Below, one piece after another: positions 23,718-32,493 of a stretch of DNA of 50,746 bases. A model generated the notes under the pieces. That model was not told the DNA's origin and ran no database searches. It worked only from the letters and a program-made list of their open reading frames with translations. Where the stretch lies: NCBI GenBank assembly GCA_021831595.1, contig JAKBMK010000025.1, positions 127,114 through 177,859 of the forward strand. The letters are read 5' to 3'. The DNA is from a bacterium (GTDB lineage: Bacteria > Patescibacteriota > Minisyncoccia > Phycocordibacterales > UBA9973). The position numbers and the translations under genes are program-made. Position 1 is the stretch's first letter, and each line of letters starts with the position of its first letter.

Positions 23718-26078
23718 ATGGAATCAAAAAGAATCGAGTTTTTTAATAAGTTGTCTTTCATTACATTATTAGGTACGATATTTTTGTCTTTGTTTTTCTT
23801 CATCCCTTATGTTCCTGTAACTCTCGAAGCAAGCAAGGGCTTCCTGCTTTCAGTAGGAACGACATTATCAGTTTTCTTTTGGTTAATTTCGAGGCTCGGA
23901 GAAGGTAAGTTTATAATTCCAAAAGATAGATTGATTCTTTTTGCCGGAATTGTTCCTCTTGTATTTTTAGTTTCTTCATTTTTCTCTTCATCACTTTATA
24001 TTTCATTGTTCGGAAGTGGATTTGAAATGGGGACATTTGGATCAATGTTGATCCTATATGTTATCTTTTTCCTTTCCTCAATGTTTTTCCAGTCAGAAGG
24101 ACGATTGTGGTATTTCTTCAAGGCTCTATTCTTAGGAGCTTTGATTCTCTCTGTTTTTGAACTAATCAATATGTTTATTGGTTTTGGTAGATTTATGCCG
24201 GGACTATTGCAGGGAGTCTCAGCTGGCAACCTTGTTGGTAGCTGGAATAATTTTGCTCTACTGTTCGGTTTGATTGTTTTGCTATGTTTGTTCTCTATTG
24301 AATTCTTGAAAACAAAACGTTTATATTTGATACTTCAATATTTCCTTCTTGTCTCTGGATTATTCTTCTTGATTGTTATCAACATTCCACTAGTATGGTT
24401 GTTGGTAGGAATCTTCTCAATCATTATTTTCGTCTACAGCGTTTCCATACAGCACGCAGGTATTAACATCATTCATGGTGGGGACAAGAAAAGATTTCCT
24501 TTTGTCTCATTAGTCGTTGTCTTTGTGTGTCTAACATTCTTGGTTGGAAGTAACTCTCTAGGTGGACTTATTTCTAGATATATAAGTCTTTCAAGTCCTG
24601 AAGTCCGTCCTTCTCTTGTTACTACAGGTGAAATAGCTCTTAAGTCAATAAAGCATAATCCTTTCTTTGGTACAGGTCCTAATACTTTTGGTTTAGATTG
24701 GTCTCTATGGCAACCAAAAGAAATAACACAAACAATCTTTTGGAATTCTGATTTCACAAGTGGCTACAGTACATTTTCAACTTTTGTTGTTACTACAGGT
24801 ATATTGGGGCTATTGTCGTGGTTAGTATTCTTGATTGTCTTTACGATGAGAGGTATTCAGTCAATGCGTGTTGCTTTGAAAGATCCACTTTCTAACTACT
24901 TCATTTTGACAACATTTATGATATCTCTTTACTCATGGATAACATTCGTTATTTATACTCCAAACATAATAATGTTAATGTTAGCATTTGCTTCTAGTGG
25001 TATCTTGGTTGGAATTTTGGTTTACAAACAAGTTGTAGAAGTTAGAGAATTTTCTTTCCTCAATGACCCTAGAAATAGTTTCTTTGCAATTCTATCGCTC
25101 ATGGTTTTAATGATCGTTACTCTTTCTGTTACATATTTATACGTAGAGAAGTTTACTTCTGTTATGTATTTCTCTAAAGGGTTAAATGCTACAAACACTA
25201 TGGAATCATTGGCTTCTTCTGAGAAGATGCTTGTAAATGCAATTTCTTTAGACAAGAATGATGTTTACTACCGTACACTTTCACAAGTTTATATAGCTGA
25301 GATTGGTGTATTAGTAAATGATGAGAAAGTTTCTCAAGATGTACTCAAATCAAATCTTCAGCAATTGATAAACTATGCTCAAAATTCTGCTACTCTTGCA
25401 GTAAGTCAAAATCCAAAGCAATATCTAAACTACGTTAATCTTGCAAATGTATATGCTTCCTTGGTTCCTCTATCTGTTGAGAATAGTTATGAGAGTGCTA
25501 TGAGTGCTTATACAAAAGCTCAGGAATTAGCACCTACGAATCCATCTATTATTCTTGCAAAAGCACAACTAGAAATACTCAAGAAGAATAACGACGCTGC
25601 CCGCAAATTAATTCAGCAAGCACTTGATCTCAAGTTGAATTATTCTGATGCAACAATATTGTTAGCTCAGATTGAATCAAGCGAAGGTAATACAGCTGCT
25701 GCCATAAAACAACTAGAAAAAGCTACACAACTTAATCCAAACGATGCTACAATATTCTTCCGTTTAGGTTTACTTCGATTCAATGATGCTCAATACGCAG
25801 CAGCTGTTGGCTCATTTGAACAAGCTGTAATAATTGATACAAACTATCTAAATGCTCGTTACTACTTGGGTCAAGCTTATCAAAAAGTTGGACGTACAGG
25901 TGAGGCTTTGATTCAATACAAGATTTTGAAACAAGTATTGCCTGATAATGAAGATGTAAAGAAAGCTATAGATTCATTATCTAGTTTTCCTGAAACAGCT
26001 GTAACTCCTACTACAACTACAAACACTACAGGAGCTACAGCTACAACAACTACAAAAACACCTAGCAAAACACAATAA
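23718..26078 (+). CDS. O-antigen-ligase-like membrane protein fused to TPR repeats
   Basis: 786 residues. The first ~465 residues hold about 10-12 membrane spans; the loop with IKHNPFFGTGPNTFGLDW is the Wzy/WaaL (O-antigen ligase, PF04932-like) signature. From ~475 to ~760 there are tetratricopeptide repeats (AIKQLEKATQLNPNDATIF, AVGSFEQAVIIDTNYLNARYYLG), ending in a Thr-rich low-complexity tail. Proteins of this design polymerise or transfer glycans outside the membrane; the substrate is unknown. murJ, a lipid II flippase, follows after 12 bases, suggesting an envelope glycan role. Confidence 0.85.
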   Translation: MESKRIEFFNKLSFITLLGTIFLSLFFFIPYVPVTLEASKGFLLSVGTTLSVFFWLISRLGEGKFIIPKDRLILFAGIVPLVFLVSSFFSSSLYISLFGSGFEMGTFGSMLILYVIFFLSSMFFQSEGRLWYFFKALFLGALILSVFELINMFIGFGRFMPGLLQGVSAGNLVGSWNNFALLFGLIVLLCLFSIEFLKTKRLYLILQYFLLVSGLFFLIVINIPLVWLLVGIFSIIIFVYSVSIQHAGINIIHGGDKKRFPFVSLVVVFVCLTFLVGSNSLGGLISRYISLSSPEVRPSLVTTGEIALKSIKHNPFFGTGPNTFGLDWSLWQPKEITQTIFWNSDFTSGYSTFSTFVVTTGILGLLSWLVFLIVFTMRGIQSMRVALKDPLSNYFILTTFMISLYSWITFVIYTPNIIMLMLAFASSGILVGILVYKQVVEVREFSFLNDPRNSFFAILSLMVLMIVTLSVTYLYVEKFTSVMYFSKGLNATNTMESLASSEKMLVNAISLDKNDVYYRTLSQVYIAEIGVLVNDEKVSQDVLKSNLQQLINYAQNSATLAVSQNPKQYLNYVNLANVYASLVPLSVENSYESAMSAYTKAQELAPTNPSIILAKAQLEILKKNNDAARKLIQQALDLKLNYSDATILLAQIESSEGNTAAAIKQLEKATQLNPNDATIFFRLGLLRFNDAQYAAAVGSFEQAVIIDTNYLNARYYLGQAYQKVGRTGEALIQYKILKQVLPDNEDVKKAIDSLSSFPETAVTPTTTTNTTGATATTTTKTPSKTQ

Positions 26079-26090
26079 TAGTTTCAATTA

Positions 26091-27773
26091 ATGCAAAAAA
26101 AAATTCTAACATTCTTCAATAAAGAATTTAATGGGATAAACGAAGCCGCCTTACTACTTGGCGGTTTCGCTTTTATCTCCCAAATATTGGGCCTCATTCG
26201 TGACAGGACACTGGCAAGTCATATCGGAGCAGGGCCAGTTTTGGATGTTTACTATGCAGCTTTTAGAGTGCCAGATTTTATTTATATTTCTATTGCTTCA
26301 TTGGCTTCTGTTACTGTTTTGCTTCCATTCTTAGTATGTAAAATAAAAGATGATGATAAGAGTAATGCTCGCACCTTTCTGAATAATATTTTCAGTGCCT
26401 TTATGGTTTTCATGGTTATTACAAGCTTGATAATCGCTATTTTGATGCCATATATAGCTAGGTATATTGCACCCGGATTTAGTGAATCTCAATTAAGTTC
26501 TTTAGTAACGACTAGTCGTATCATGCTTCTGTCACCAATATTTATTGGTCTTTCAAATATGATAGGTTCAGTTACTCAATTATTCAAAAACTTTTTTGTT
26601 TTTTCTCTATCCCCAATATTTTATAATTTAGGGATATTATTTGGAATAATATATTTTTATCCAATATTTGGAGTTTATGGTCTGGCTTATGGTGTTATCT
26701 TGGGCGCAGTTATGCATTTGTTGATACAAGTTCCTGTTGTTATTGGTCATGGATTATTCCCTAAATTAACTTTTAAGATTGATTGGAAAGAAATATATAA
26801 TGTGACAAAATTATCTATCCCGAGGACACTAGCATTGTCTTGTAATAGTTTGGCCTTCATTTTTTTAATAGCAATGGCTTCGACCCTGAAGGAAGGTTCT
26901 ATTTCTTTATTTACTTTCTCGTTTAACTTGCAGTCAGTTCCTGTGGGTATAATAGGGATATCATACTCTGTTGCTGCTTTCCCAGTTTTAGTTAAATCGT
27001 ATTCCTCTAAAGATATGAATAATTTTATTGGGAATATTATAGGAGCAGCAAGACAAATCATCTTTTGGTCATTACCAATTATTTCTTTGATTATAGTTTT
27101 ACGAGCTCAGATAATCCGTGTAATTTTGGGTGCAAACACTTTTACTTGGGCAGATACTAGATTGACTGCTGCAGCTGTGGCATTATTTATTATCTCTCTT
27201 GTTAGTCAAAGCTTGGTTTTGCTTTTTGTGAGAGGTTATTATGCAGCATCAAAAACAAAAAAACCTCTTATTATTAATGTGACATCGTCTTTGATGATAA
27301 TTGTGTTTGCTTATTTAATTCTTAATATTTTTAGAATATTCCCAAATGTTTTAGATTTATTAGAAAATCTACTTAGAGTTAAGGATGTCCCTGGGACCAA
27401 GATGCTTGCACTTCCAATGGCTTATGCTTTGGGCTCATTGTTGAATTTCTTTTTAATATGGATAATGTTTAAAAAAGATTTTCTAAAAGACAAGGGAACT
27501 ATGTTGTATAAAACATTTATTGAAAGTCTTTTGAGTGCTGTCATTATGGGGTTCTTTGCTTATATTTCTCTTAATTTTTTCAGTAACATTTTTAGTCTCA
27601 ATACATTTATAGGAATATTTTTACAAGGTTTTATCTCTGGTATTATCGGCATAGGGGCTGGTATCTTAGTTTTATATTTGCTCAAGAACAAAGAATTTCT
27701 TGATGTTGTAAAAGCCCTTAGTCATAAATTCTCTAGCAATAGAATTGTGGTGCCAGAACAGAGAGAACTATAA
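26091..27773 (+). CDS. murJ: Lipid II flippase MurJ (MviN family)
   Basis: 560 residues with ~14 hydrophobic segments. N-terminal FAFISQILGLIRDRTLASHIG and VLDVYYAAFRVPDFIY are the MurJ signature, with further conserved stretches PRTLALSCNSL and PVGIIGISYSVAAFPVL. It moves the peptidoglycan precursor lipid II across the membrane, downstream of the Mur ligases encoded at 38371-45739. Shares a transcript with the ligase-like gene. Confidence 0.95.
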   Translation: MQKKILTFFNKEFNGINEAALLLGGFAFISQILGLIRDRTLASHIGAGPVLDVYYAAFRVPDFIYISIASLASVTVLLPFLVCKIKDDDKSNARTFLNNIFSAFMVFMVITSLIIAILMPYIARYIAPGFSESQLSSLVTTSRIMLLSPIFIGLSNMIGSVTQLFKNFFVFSLSPIFYNLGILFGIIYFYPIFGVYGLAYGVILGAVMHLLIQVPVVIGHGLFPKLTFKIDWKEIYNVTKLSIPRTLALSCNSLAFIFLIAMASTLKEGSISLFTFSFNLQSVPVGIIGISYSVAAFPVLVKSYSSKDMNNFIGNIIGAARQIIFWSLPIISLIIVLRAQIIRVILGANTFTWADTRLTAAAVALFIISLVSQSLVLLFVRGYYAASKTKKPLIINVTSSLMIIVFAYLILNIFRIFPNVLDLLENLLRVKDVPGTKMLALPMAYALGSLLNFFLIWIMFKKDFLKDKGTMLYKTFIESLLSAVIMGFFAYISLNFFSNIFSLNTFIGIFLQGFISGIIGIGAGILVLYLLKNKEFLDVVKALSHKFSSNRIVVPEQREL

Positions 27774-27821
27774 TATCCCTATTTCTTTCATTTTAAGGGG
27801 TTTTTTGCTAGTATAGAGAAT

Positions 27822-29651
27822 ATGCAGAATATCAAGAATATAAGAAATTTCTCAATTATTGCCCACATAGACCATGGCAAAAGTACTTTAGCTGACAGAA
27901 TGCTGGAAGTTACCGGGACCATAGAAAAACGCAAGATGAAGGACCAAGTTCTAGACTCTATGGAGCTTGAAAGAGAGCGTGGTATCACTATAAAAATGCA
28001 GCCTGTAAGGATGAATTATTCTTTAAATAATGAAGAGTATGTCCTCAACTTGATAGATACCCCAGGACATATAGACTTCTCTTATGAAGTATCTCGTGCT
28101 CTAAAGGCTGTAGAAGGCTCAATTTTGCTCATAGATGCGACTCAGGGTGTACAAGCGCAGACTCTCACCACACTGCAAATGGCTCGCGATTCTGGTCTAG
28201 TTCTGATACCTGTTTTGTCAAAGGTTGATTCTCCTTTGGCCATGGTGGATGAAGTCAAAATGGAAGTAGCTGTACTTTTAGATATTGATCCAGATTCTAT
28301 ACTTTTAGTTTCTGGAAAAACAGGATATGGGGTTAAAGAACTACTCGAAGAAATTATTAAAAGAATACCACCACCACACCATAAGGCCTTCGATACTTCT
28401 AAGACAGATGGAGCTCAGGCTTTAGTTTTCGATTTTAAATATGATAATCATAGAGGAGTTATTGTCTATGTTCGAGTAATAGAAGGAGAGTTTAAAAAAG
28501 GAGAACCTTTATTGTTTGCTGTCTCTTCTGAAAAGTTTATCTGTCTTGAGGTTGGGATTTTTTCTCCAGAAGAAGTTGCAAAGGAGAAGATTTCTACTGG
28601 AGAAATTGGCTATATTGTAACAGGTATTAAAAAGCCAGGTATAGCCTCAGTTGGAGATACTATTACTTATGTGAAAAAGCCTGCAGCTGCGCTTCCAGGA
28701 TATATGAACCCAAAGCCAGTTGTCTGGGCTTCTGTATATCCAGAAAGTCAGGATGATTTTCCAAATTTAAAGCAAGCCTTGGGACGTTTACGTCTTTCTG
28801 ATTCATCATTTTCATATGAAGAAGAATCTTCTGGATCTCTCGGAAGAGGTTTTCGTTGTGGATTCCTAGGAATGCTTCATCTTGAGATTATTGCCGAAAG
28901 ACTTAACAGAGAATTTGATTTGGAGCTTATTGTGACAATGCCATCTATTACGTACAAAGTTATAGTTAGAAACGGCAAAGAGGAGACTATTTATTCACCA
29001 CATCTTTTCCCAGATGATGGAAATGTTTTGAAAGTTTATGAACCTTGGGTCAATGTTAAAATAATTACACCATCAATTTATACAAGTTCTTTGATGCCAT
29101 TTTTGTATGATCACGAGGCAGTAATTAAATCTACTGATAACTTTGGAGATAATAGATCTACTATTGATCTAGAAATGCCTCTTCGTGAACTCATGAGAAA
29201 CTTTTTTGATGATATGAAGAGTATTACTTCTGGCTATGCATCTATATCTTATGAAATAGGTGAGTATAAAGAGGCTGATGTTGTCCGTATGGATATTATA
29301 GTTGCTAATGAAGTTATGCCTGCTTTTTGTCGAGTTGTGTCTAGGAGAAGAGTAGAAGAAGAAGCTAAGTCTCAGGTAGAAAAGCTTCAGAAAATAATTC
29401 CAAGACAACAGTTCGCTTTCAAAATACAAGCCAAAGCCTTGGGTCGTATTATATCATCTGAGGGTGTTTCGGCTTTTCGTAAAGATGTTCTTATGCATGG
29501 TAGTAAAGTAGTAGGAGGAGGGGATGTTAGTCGTAAGAAGAAGTTATTAGAAAAGCAGAAAAGAGGGAAGAAGAGAATGCAGGCCAGCGCAAAAATAAAC
29601 ATCTCTCATGAGGTGTTCTTAAAGATGATGCGTAGTAGTAATGATAAATAA
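27822..29651 (+). CDS. lepA: Elongation factor 4 (LepA)
   Basis: 609 residues, standard length. GTPase domain: AHIDHGKSTLADRML, switch region RERGITIKM, DTPGHIDFSYEVSRAL, and VLSKVDSP where NKxD would be expected (NKID to SKVD). Domain II and III follow, then the LepA-specific C-terminus (GSKVVGGGDVSRKKKLLEKQ, KINISHEVFLKMM). It remodels stalled ribosomes. A TAGTAT/TATAGA -10 region lies just upstream of ATG 27822. Convergent with the 36-aa gene, stops two bases apart. Confidence 0.98.
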   Translation: MQNIKNIRNFSIIAHIDHGKSTLADRMLEVTGTIEKRKMKDQVLDSMELERERGITIKMQPVRMNYSLNNEEYVLNLIDTPGHIDFSYEVSRALKAVEGSILLIDATQGVQAQTLTTLQMARDSGLVLIPVLSKVDSPLAMVDEVKMEVAVLLDIDPDSILLVSGKTGYGVKELLEEIIKRIPPPHHKAFDTSKTDGAQALVFDFKYDNHRGVIVYVRVIEGEFKKGEPLLFAVSSEKFICLEVGIFSPEEVAKEKISTGEIGYIVTGIKKPGIASVGDTITYVKKPAAALPGYMNPKPVVWASVYPESQDDFPNLKQALGRLRLSDSSFSYEEESSGSLGRGFRCGFLGMLHLEIIAERLNREFDLELIVTMPSITYKVIVRNGKEETIYSPHLFPDDGNVLKVYEPWVNVKIITPSIYTSSLMPFLYDHEAVIKSTDNFGDNRSTIDLEMPLRELMRNFFDDMKSITSGYASISYEIGEYKEADVVRMDIIVANEVMPAFCRVVSRRRVEEEAKSQVEKLQKIIPRQQFAFKIQAKALGRIISSEGVSAFRKDVLMHGSKVVGGGDVSRKKKLLEKQKRGKKRMQASAKINISHEVFLKMMRSSNDK

Positions 29652-29653
29652 AA

Positions 29654-29764
29654 TTATTTAAACAAAACTGGCAAATAGAGTAATATCATACTGACTATCA
29701 CTAGGATTGAGATTACAGCGAATACTCTTTCTATTCTTTTCTTATTCTTTTGCTCGAATATCAT
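29654..29764 (-). CDS. 36-aa single-span membrane micro-protein
   Basis: A short minus-strand gene: a basic N-terminus MIFEQKNKKRIERVF followed by one membrane span (AVISILVIVSMILLYLPVLF) and a final Lys. The charge pattern and the -10 box (TATTAT at 29776-29771, six bases before the ATG) support a real gene. Small proteins with this layout are frequent in related genomes (recollection, unchecked). Function unknown. Convergent with lepA and divergent from the FtsB-like gene with overlapping promoters. Confidence 0.6.
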   Translation of the reverse strand: MIFEQKNKKRIERVFAVISILVIVSMILLYLPVLFK

Positions 29765-29785
29765 GATATAATAATAGCATTAAAT

Positions 29786-30175
29786 ATGGCCGATTTCAAT
29801 AGGAAAAATACATATAGTTTTTGGCATTCACCAGTAGTGCTTTTTGTGTTATTTTGCATTTTAGTGTTGTTTGCTTATAATGTATTTGGTTTAATTAAAA
29901 AGGAAAGAGAGACCGCCAAGAAAAAAGAATTAATTTTGGCTAATATTGAAACTCTTCGTAAAAGGGAGTCTGATATAACAAAAGATATTGAAAAGATAAA
30001 AACGGACGAGGGAGTAGAAGAGATAATACGAGATAAATTCCAAGTTACAAAAGAAGGGGAGAAGATGGTTGTAATTGTCGATGATGAAAAAAAGGAGAAT
30101 ATTGTCAGTGAAGAAAATCCAGATAATCATAGTTTCTGGGCTTGGTTTAAGAAAACATTTGGAATTAAAAATTAA
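29786..30175 (+). CDS. FtsB/DivIC-like septum formation protein
   Basis: 129 residues from ATG 29786 (the upstream start at 29750 lies beyond the promoter). Cytoplasmic N-terminus, one membrane span (~14-36), then a coiled coil (KKERETAKKKELILANIETL) ending with GVEEIIRDKFQVTKEGE, the conserved end motif of FtsB/DivIC proteins, plus an extra tail of ~40 residues. FtsB-like proteins join the divisome and link FtsL to FtsQ. TATAAT at 29767-29772. A tRNA gene starts four bases after its stop. Confidence 0.82.
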   Translation: MADFNRKNTYSFWHSPVVLFVLFCILVLFAYNVFGLIKKERETAKKKELILANIETLRKRESDITKDIEKIKTDEGVEEIIRDKFQVTKEGEKMVVIVDDEKKENIVSEENPDNHSFWAWFKKTFGIKN

Positions 30176-30179
30176 AAAT

Positions 30180-30250
30180 GCGGGTATGGTATAGTGGTAG
30201 CATGAGACCTTCCCAAGGTTTAGACGCGGGTTCGATTCCCGCTACCCGCA
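30180..30250 (+). tRNA. tRNA-Gly (anticodon CCC)
   Basis: 71 nt. Acceptor GCGGGTA / TACCCGC, anticodon stem AGACC/GGTTT around loop TTCCCAA (anticodon CCC), T arm GCGGG-TTCGATT-CCCGC, discriminator A. CCA is not encoded. It begins four bases after the FtsB-like stop with no promoter visible between them, so it is probably cut from that mRNA. Confidence 0.93.
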
Positions 30251-30369
30251 CATTGACTTAAAGTTCATTTTGTTGACTTGTAGATATTTCGTGTCAATAT
30301 GTTGCATTATTGACGACTATGCTATACTAAAAACAGGGAATAATTATTAATTAATTTTTTAAATTTATT

Positions 30370-30612
30370 ATGAAAAAAGTTACAGTATATAGTACACCTA
30401 CTTGTCACTTCTGCCACATGGTAAAAGATTTCTTTAAAGAGAAAGGAGTAGCGTTTGAAGACTTTGATGTTTCTAAAGATCTAGCTAAAAGAAAAGAAAT
30501 GGTGGATAAAAGTGGTCAAATGGGGGTACCAGTTATAGTTGTTGATGATAAAGATATTATCGTTGGTTTCAATAAGCCAGAGATAGTGAAAGTTCTTGGA
30601 ATCAAAGAGTAG
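30370..30612 (+). CDS. Glutaredoxin/NrdH-like thioredoxin-fold protein
   Basis: 80 residues. Redox site CHFC (STPTCHFCHMVKDFF), cis-Pro loop QMGVPVIVVDD and the C-terminal VGFNKPEIVKVLG match small glutaredoxin/NrdH proteins. It reduces disulfides in the cytoplasm; the electron donor and partner are not evident. An extended -10 (TGC-TATACT at ~30320-30328) lies about 40 bases upstream, so unlike its neighbours this gene has a leader. A strong terminator follows. Confidence 0.92.
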   Translation: MKKVTVYSTPTCHFCHMVKDFFKEKGVAFEDFDVSKDLAKRKEMVDKSGQMGVPVIVVDDKDIIVGFNKPEIVKVLGIKE

Positions 30613-30633
30613 TAATTTATACTGAAATATCGT

Positions 30634-30673
30634 ATTATAAAAGCATCCTGATGAAGAAGGATGCTTTTATAAT
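30634..30673 (+). terminator. Intrinsic terminator after the glutaredoxin gene
   Basis: Perfect 15-bp stem: ATTATAAAAGCATCC (30634-30648) and its complement (30659-30673), loop of 10 bases, with T-rich 3' arm. It lies just before tRNA-Arg. Confidence 0.8.
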
Positions 30674-30675
30674 TT

Positions 30676-30747
30676 GCCCTCGTAGTTCAATGGATAGAAC
30701 AGTCCCGTCCTAAGGGATAGATGCACGTTCGATTCGTACCGAGGGCA
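30676..30747 (+). tRNA. tRNA-Arg (anticodon CCT)
   Basis: 72 nt. Acceptor GCCCTCG / CGAGGGC, anticodon loop GTCCTAA (anticodon CCT), discriminator A, no encoded CCA. The T stem GCACG/CGTAC has one C-A mismatch at its second pair, unusual but isolated. The gene starts directly after a terminator, so its promoter would have to overlap that hairpin or the gene relies on read-through. Confidence 0.92.
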
Positions 30748-30785
30748 CCTTTTATTTTTCGTTTATTTATGATAAAGTATAGCCA

Positions 30786-31055
30786 ATGGACGAAGAAACA
30801 AAGAAGCTTTTAGTAGAGAATAATGAAATGCTTAAAAAGCTGTTATTTTTCCAGAAGTTGAATCAGATATATCGAGTAGTATATTGGTCAATAATAATTC
30901 TTTCAGCTATTGGTGCTTTTTATTTCTTAAAACCAATGCTTGAGAATTTAACAAGTGTTTATACTGGTGGTGCTGGTATTTCAAATATGAATAGTTTTGA
31001 GAGTTTAAAGAATCTTGGTAATAAGAATAATCTTCAAGATCTTTTAAATAATTAA
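30786..31055 (+). CDS. Small single-span membrane protein
   Basis: 89 residues: an acidic/basic amphipathic N-terminus (MDEETKKLLVENNEMLKKLL), one membrane span (~37-55, VVYWSIIILSAIGAFYFL) and a short polar tail with Asn-rich end. TATGAT at ~30768-30773 upstream and a strong terminator immediately downstream make it a monocistronic unit. No family recognised; such proteins seem common in this lineage. Confidence 0.72.
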   Translation: MDEETKKLLVENNEMLKKLLFFQKLNQIYRVVYWSIIILSAIGAFYFLKPMLENLTSVYTGGAGISNMNSFESLKNLGNKNNLQDLLNN

Positions 31056-31080
31056 AAATACACCCGTTGGGTGTATTTTT
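31054..31080 (+). terminator. Intrinsic terminator
   Basis: 12-bp stem AAAAATACACCC / GGGTGTATTTTT with loop GTT, overlapping the last bases of the preceding stop codon. The mirror-image U/A arms could also work on the minus strand, ending transcription of the tRNA-Phe coming from the right. Confidence 0.85.
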
Positions 31081-31088
31081 AATTTATG

Positions 31089-31161
31089 TGCCTAGACCCA
31101 GATTTGCACTGGGGACCTATCCCTCTTCAGGGGAGCGCTCTGCTAGCTGAGCTATCTAGGC
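31089..31161 (-). tRNA. tRNA-Phe (anticodon GAA)
   Basis: 73 nt on the minus strand. Acceptor GCCTAGA / TCTAGGC, D arm GCTCAGCTAGCAGAGC, anticodon loop CTGAAGA (GAA), T arm CCCAG-TGCAAAT-CTGGG, discriminator A, no encoded CCA. The top pair of the anticodon stem (C-T) is mismatched. It faces the neighbouring plus-strand genes and shares the terminator at 31054-31080. Confidence 0.92.
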
Positions 31162-31218
31162 ATTACTTACTCTCTTATATTACTAAAAATTAGGATTTTT
31201 GCAACAAAAAAGAAATGA

Positions 31219-31247
31219 TTGTTAGGTAGAGCAATATATGCTATACT
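31219..31247 (+). promoter_or_regulatory. Promoter of the HNH gene, leaderless
   Basis: TTGTTA (31219-31224), 17-base spacer ending in TGC, TATACT (31242-31247), six bases, ATG 31254. A full -35/extended -10 promoter with leaderless geometry. Confidence 0.65.
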
Positions 31248-31253
31248 AAACAT

Positions 31254-31622
31254 ATGGAACTTTGTAAATTATGTCATAAAGAATTTAAAGATTATCAAAA
31301 AAAGGGAAGAACTAGATGTGGCTCATGTAATACTAAAATAAGAAGATTTAGAGCAAAAGCAGCCGCCATAGAATTTCTAGGAGGCAAATGTAAAAACTGT
31401 GGTTGGTCTGGTGACCAGGCTGCTTTGCAATTTCACCACCTGAAAGGTAAGGATTTTACTATAGGAAATGTTGCAAATAAAAGTTGGGATTCTATAAAAA
31501 AAGAAATGCAAAAATGTATCTTATTATGTGCGAATTGTCATATGATTGAACACAGTTCTAAATTAGGAGGAGAGTTTATAAAAGAAGCCCTAAATTACCA
31601 AGGCAGAACACTAAGATTTTAA
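31254..31622 (+). CDS. HNH-type zinc-finger endonuclease-like protein
   Basis: 122 residues. N-terminal zinc ribbon (CKLCHKEF...CGSC), a basic linker, then CKNCGWSG, FHHLKGKDF and LLCANCHMIEH, which give the treble-clef HNH fold with paired cysteines and the H-H/N/H residues. Compact proteins of this type occur in phages and mobile elements and as free-standing nicking enzymes. It lies beside a tRNA and an ADP-ribosyltransferase-like gene, an accessory setting. No methylase or cognate immunity gene is adjacent. Confidence 0.82.
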   Translation: MELCKLCHKEFKDYQKKGRTRCGSCNTKIRRFRAKAAAIEFLGGKCKNCGWSGDQAALQFHHLKGKDFTIGNVANKSWDSIKKEMQKCILLCANCHMIEHSSKLGGEFIKEALNYQGRTLRF

Positions 31623-31668
31623 TTATAAAAAATTGCATTAATTAATCTATTTAAAAATTCAAAGATTT

Positions 31669-32307
31669 TTAGTCTTTTTTATTTCCAGCAAATTTTTTGA
31701 AATTCTCGAGGTCTTGTCTAGAACCAAGAATATATATCTGATTTGAATCAACAACAATAAATTGATTTTTACCAATCCATTCTATCCCATCAATATCATT
31801 TTCTTTAAAATTTTCTACATCTTTTTCTGTGATAGATTGAAAATTAACATAATTTTTATTTATCAATTTAGCAATATTTTTTAAAGAAGCCATTCCATAA
31901 AGAATTACATCCTTGCCTTTAATTGGGTTACGCATATTAAGCATGGTTGGGTAGACTTTTGGTTTATACCCATTCATTCCATATGTATTGGCATAATCTT
32001 TAGCTTCCTTGTATTTATCTGTAAAATACATTCCATATCTTTTTTTGTTAAAACTTAATGTTGAATGAAATTTTTTGCCGTCATGCTCAAAAGGATTTTT
32101 AAAATTATCTATGCCATCAGCACCACCATGATAAACAATGTCTTTTATTTTACTATCTGGAAAAATTGTATTTAAATATTCGGAGTACAGCTCTTTTGTT
32201 CCAATTTGTGCAAGTTCTGGGCTTTGTTCAAACACAAAATCAACGCCTTTTTTTATTTCAGATTTTTCTATTTTATTTTCTAGATTAAATTTTGATAAGC
32301 CTTCCAT
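31669..32307 (-). CDS. ADP-ribosyltransferase-like protein (phage polyvalent-protein ART type)
   Basis: 212 residues from ATG 32307. Pattern: DIVYHGGADGIDNF (beta strand with catalytic-type His), RYGMYFTDKYKEAKDYANTY (Tyr plus the helix typical of ART folds), YPTMLNMRNPIKGK, then NDIDGIEW and FIVVDSNQIYILGS. The order fits H-Y-[EQ] ADP-ribosyltransferase barrels found in phage polyvalent proteins and toxins; the third catalytic residue cannot be fixed by eye. No signal peptide. The in-frame ATG at 32322 lies inside the promoter and is rejected. No antitoxin gene is evident next to it. Family assignment is moderately sure, activity is inference. Confidence 0.7.
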   Translation of the reverse strand: MEGLSKFNLENKIEKSEIKKGVDFVFEQSPELAQIGTKELYSEYLNTIFPDSKIKDIVYHGGADGIDNFKNPFEHDGKKFHSTLSFNKKRYGMYFTDKYKEAKDYANTYGMNGYKPKVYPTMLNMRNPIKGKDVILYGMASLKNIAKLINKNYVNFQSITEKDVENFKENDIDGIEWIGKNQFIVVDSNQIYILGSRQDLENFKKFAGNKKD

Positions 32308-32313
32308 ATTTAT

Positions 32314-32319
32314 ATTATA
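32314..32319 (-). promoter_or_regulatory. -10 box of the ART-like gene, leaderless
   Basis: TATAAT on the minus strand (32319-32314), preceded directly by TG, six bases before the ATG at 32307. Confidence 0.6.
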
Positions 32320-32433
32320 CATTATATATAAGATTATTAAAAATGTTGTTTTCTGTGTATTCTGGTATTGATATTACACAAATAGGTATTTTTGATTTTT
32401 AGTTTAGACCTTTTGACTAATCTAATAAAAGAA

Positions 32434-32482
32434 AATCCGTCTCAATATGGGAAAAGAATTTTCTTTTCAATTGAAACGGATT
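32434..32482 (-). terminator. Intrinsic terminator of the four-span membrane gene
   Basis: Arms 32434-32446 and 32470-32482 pair over 13 bp with one mismatch (AATCCGT.TCAAT / ATTGA.ACGGATT); an inner GAAAAG/CTTTTC stem extends it. On the minus strand the 3' arm runs into TTTTCTTTT. Confidence 0.7.
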
Positions 32483-32493
32483 ATTTTACCTAA

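Noticed and set aside
23718..26078. Possible frame fusion between an O-antigen ligase and a TPR gene as an assembly artefact
   Set aside because: The frame is continuous and this domain pairing is familiar in bacterial ligase-like proteins, so no artefact is needed.
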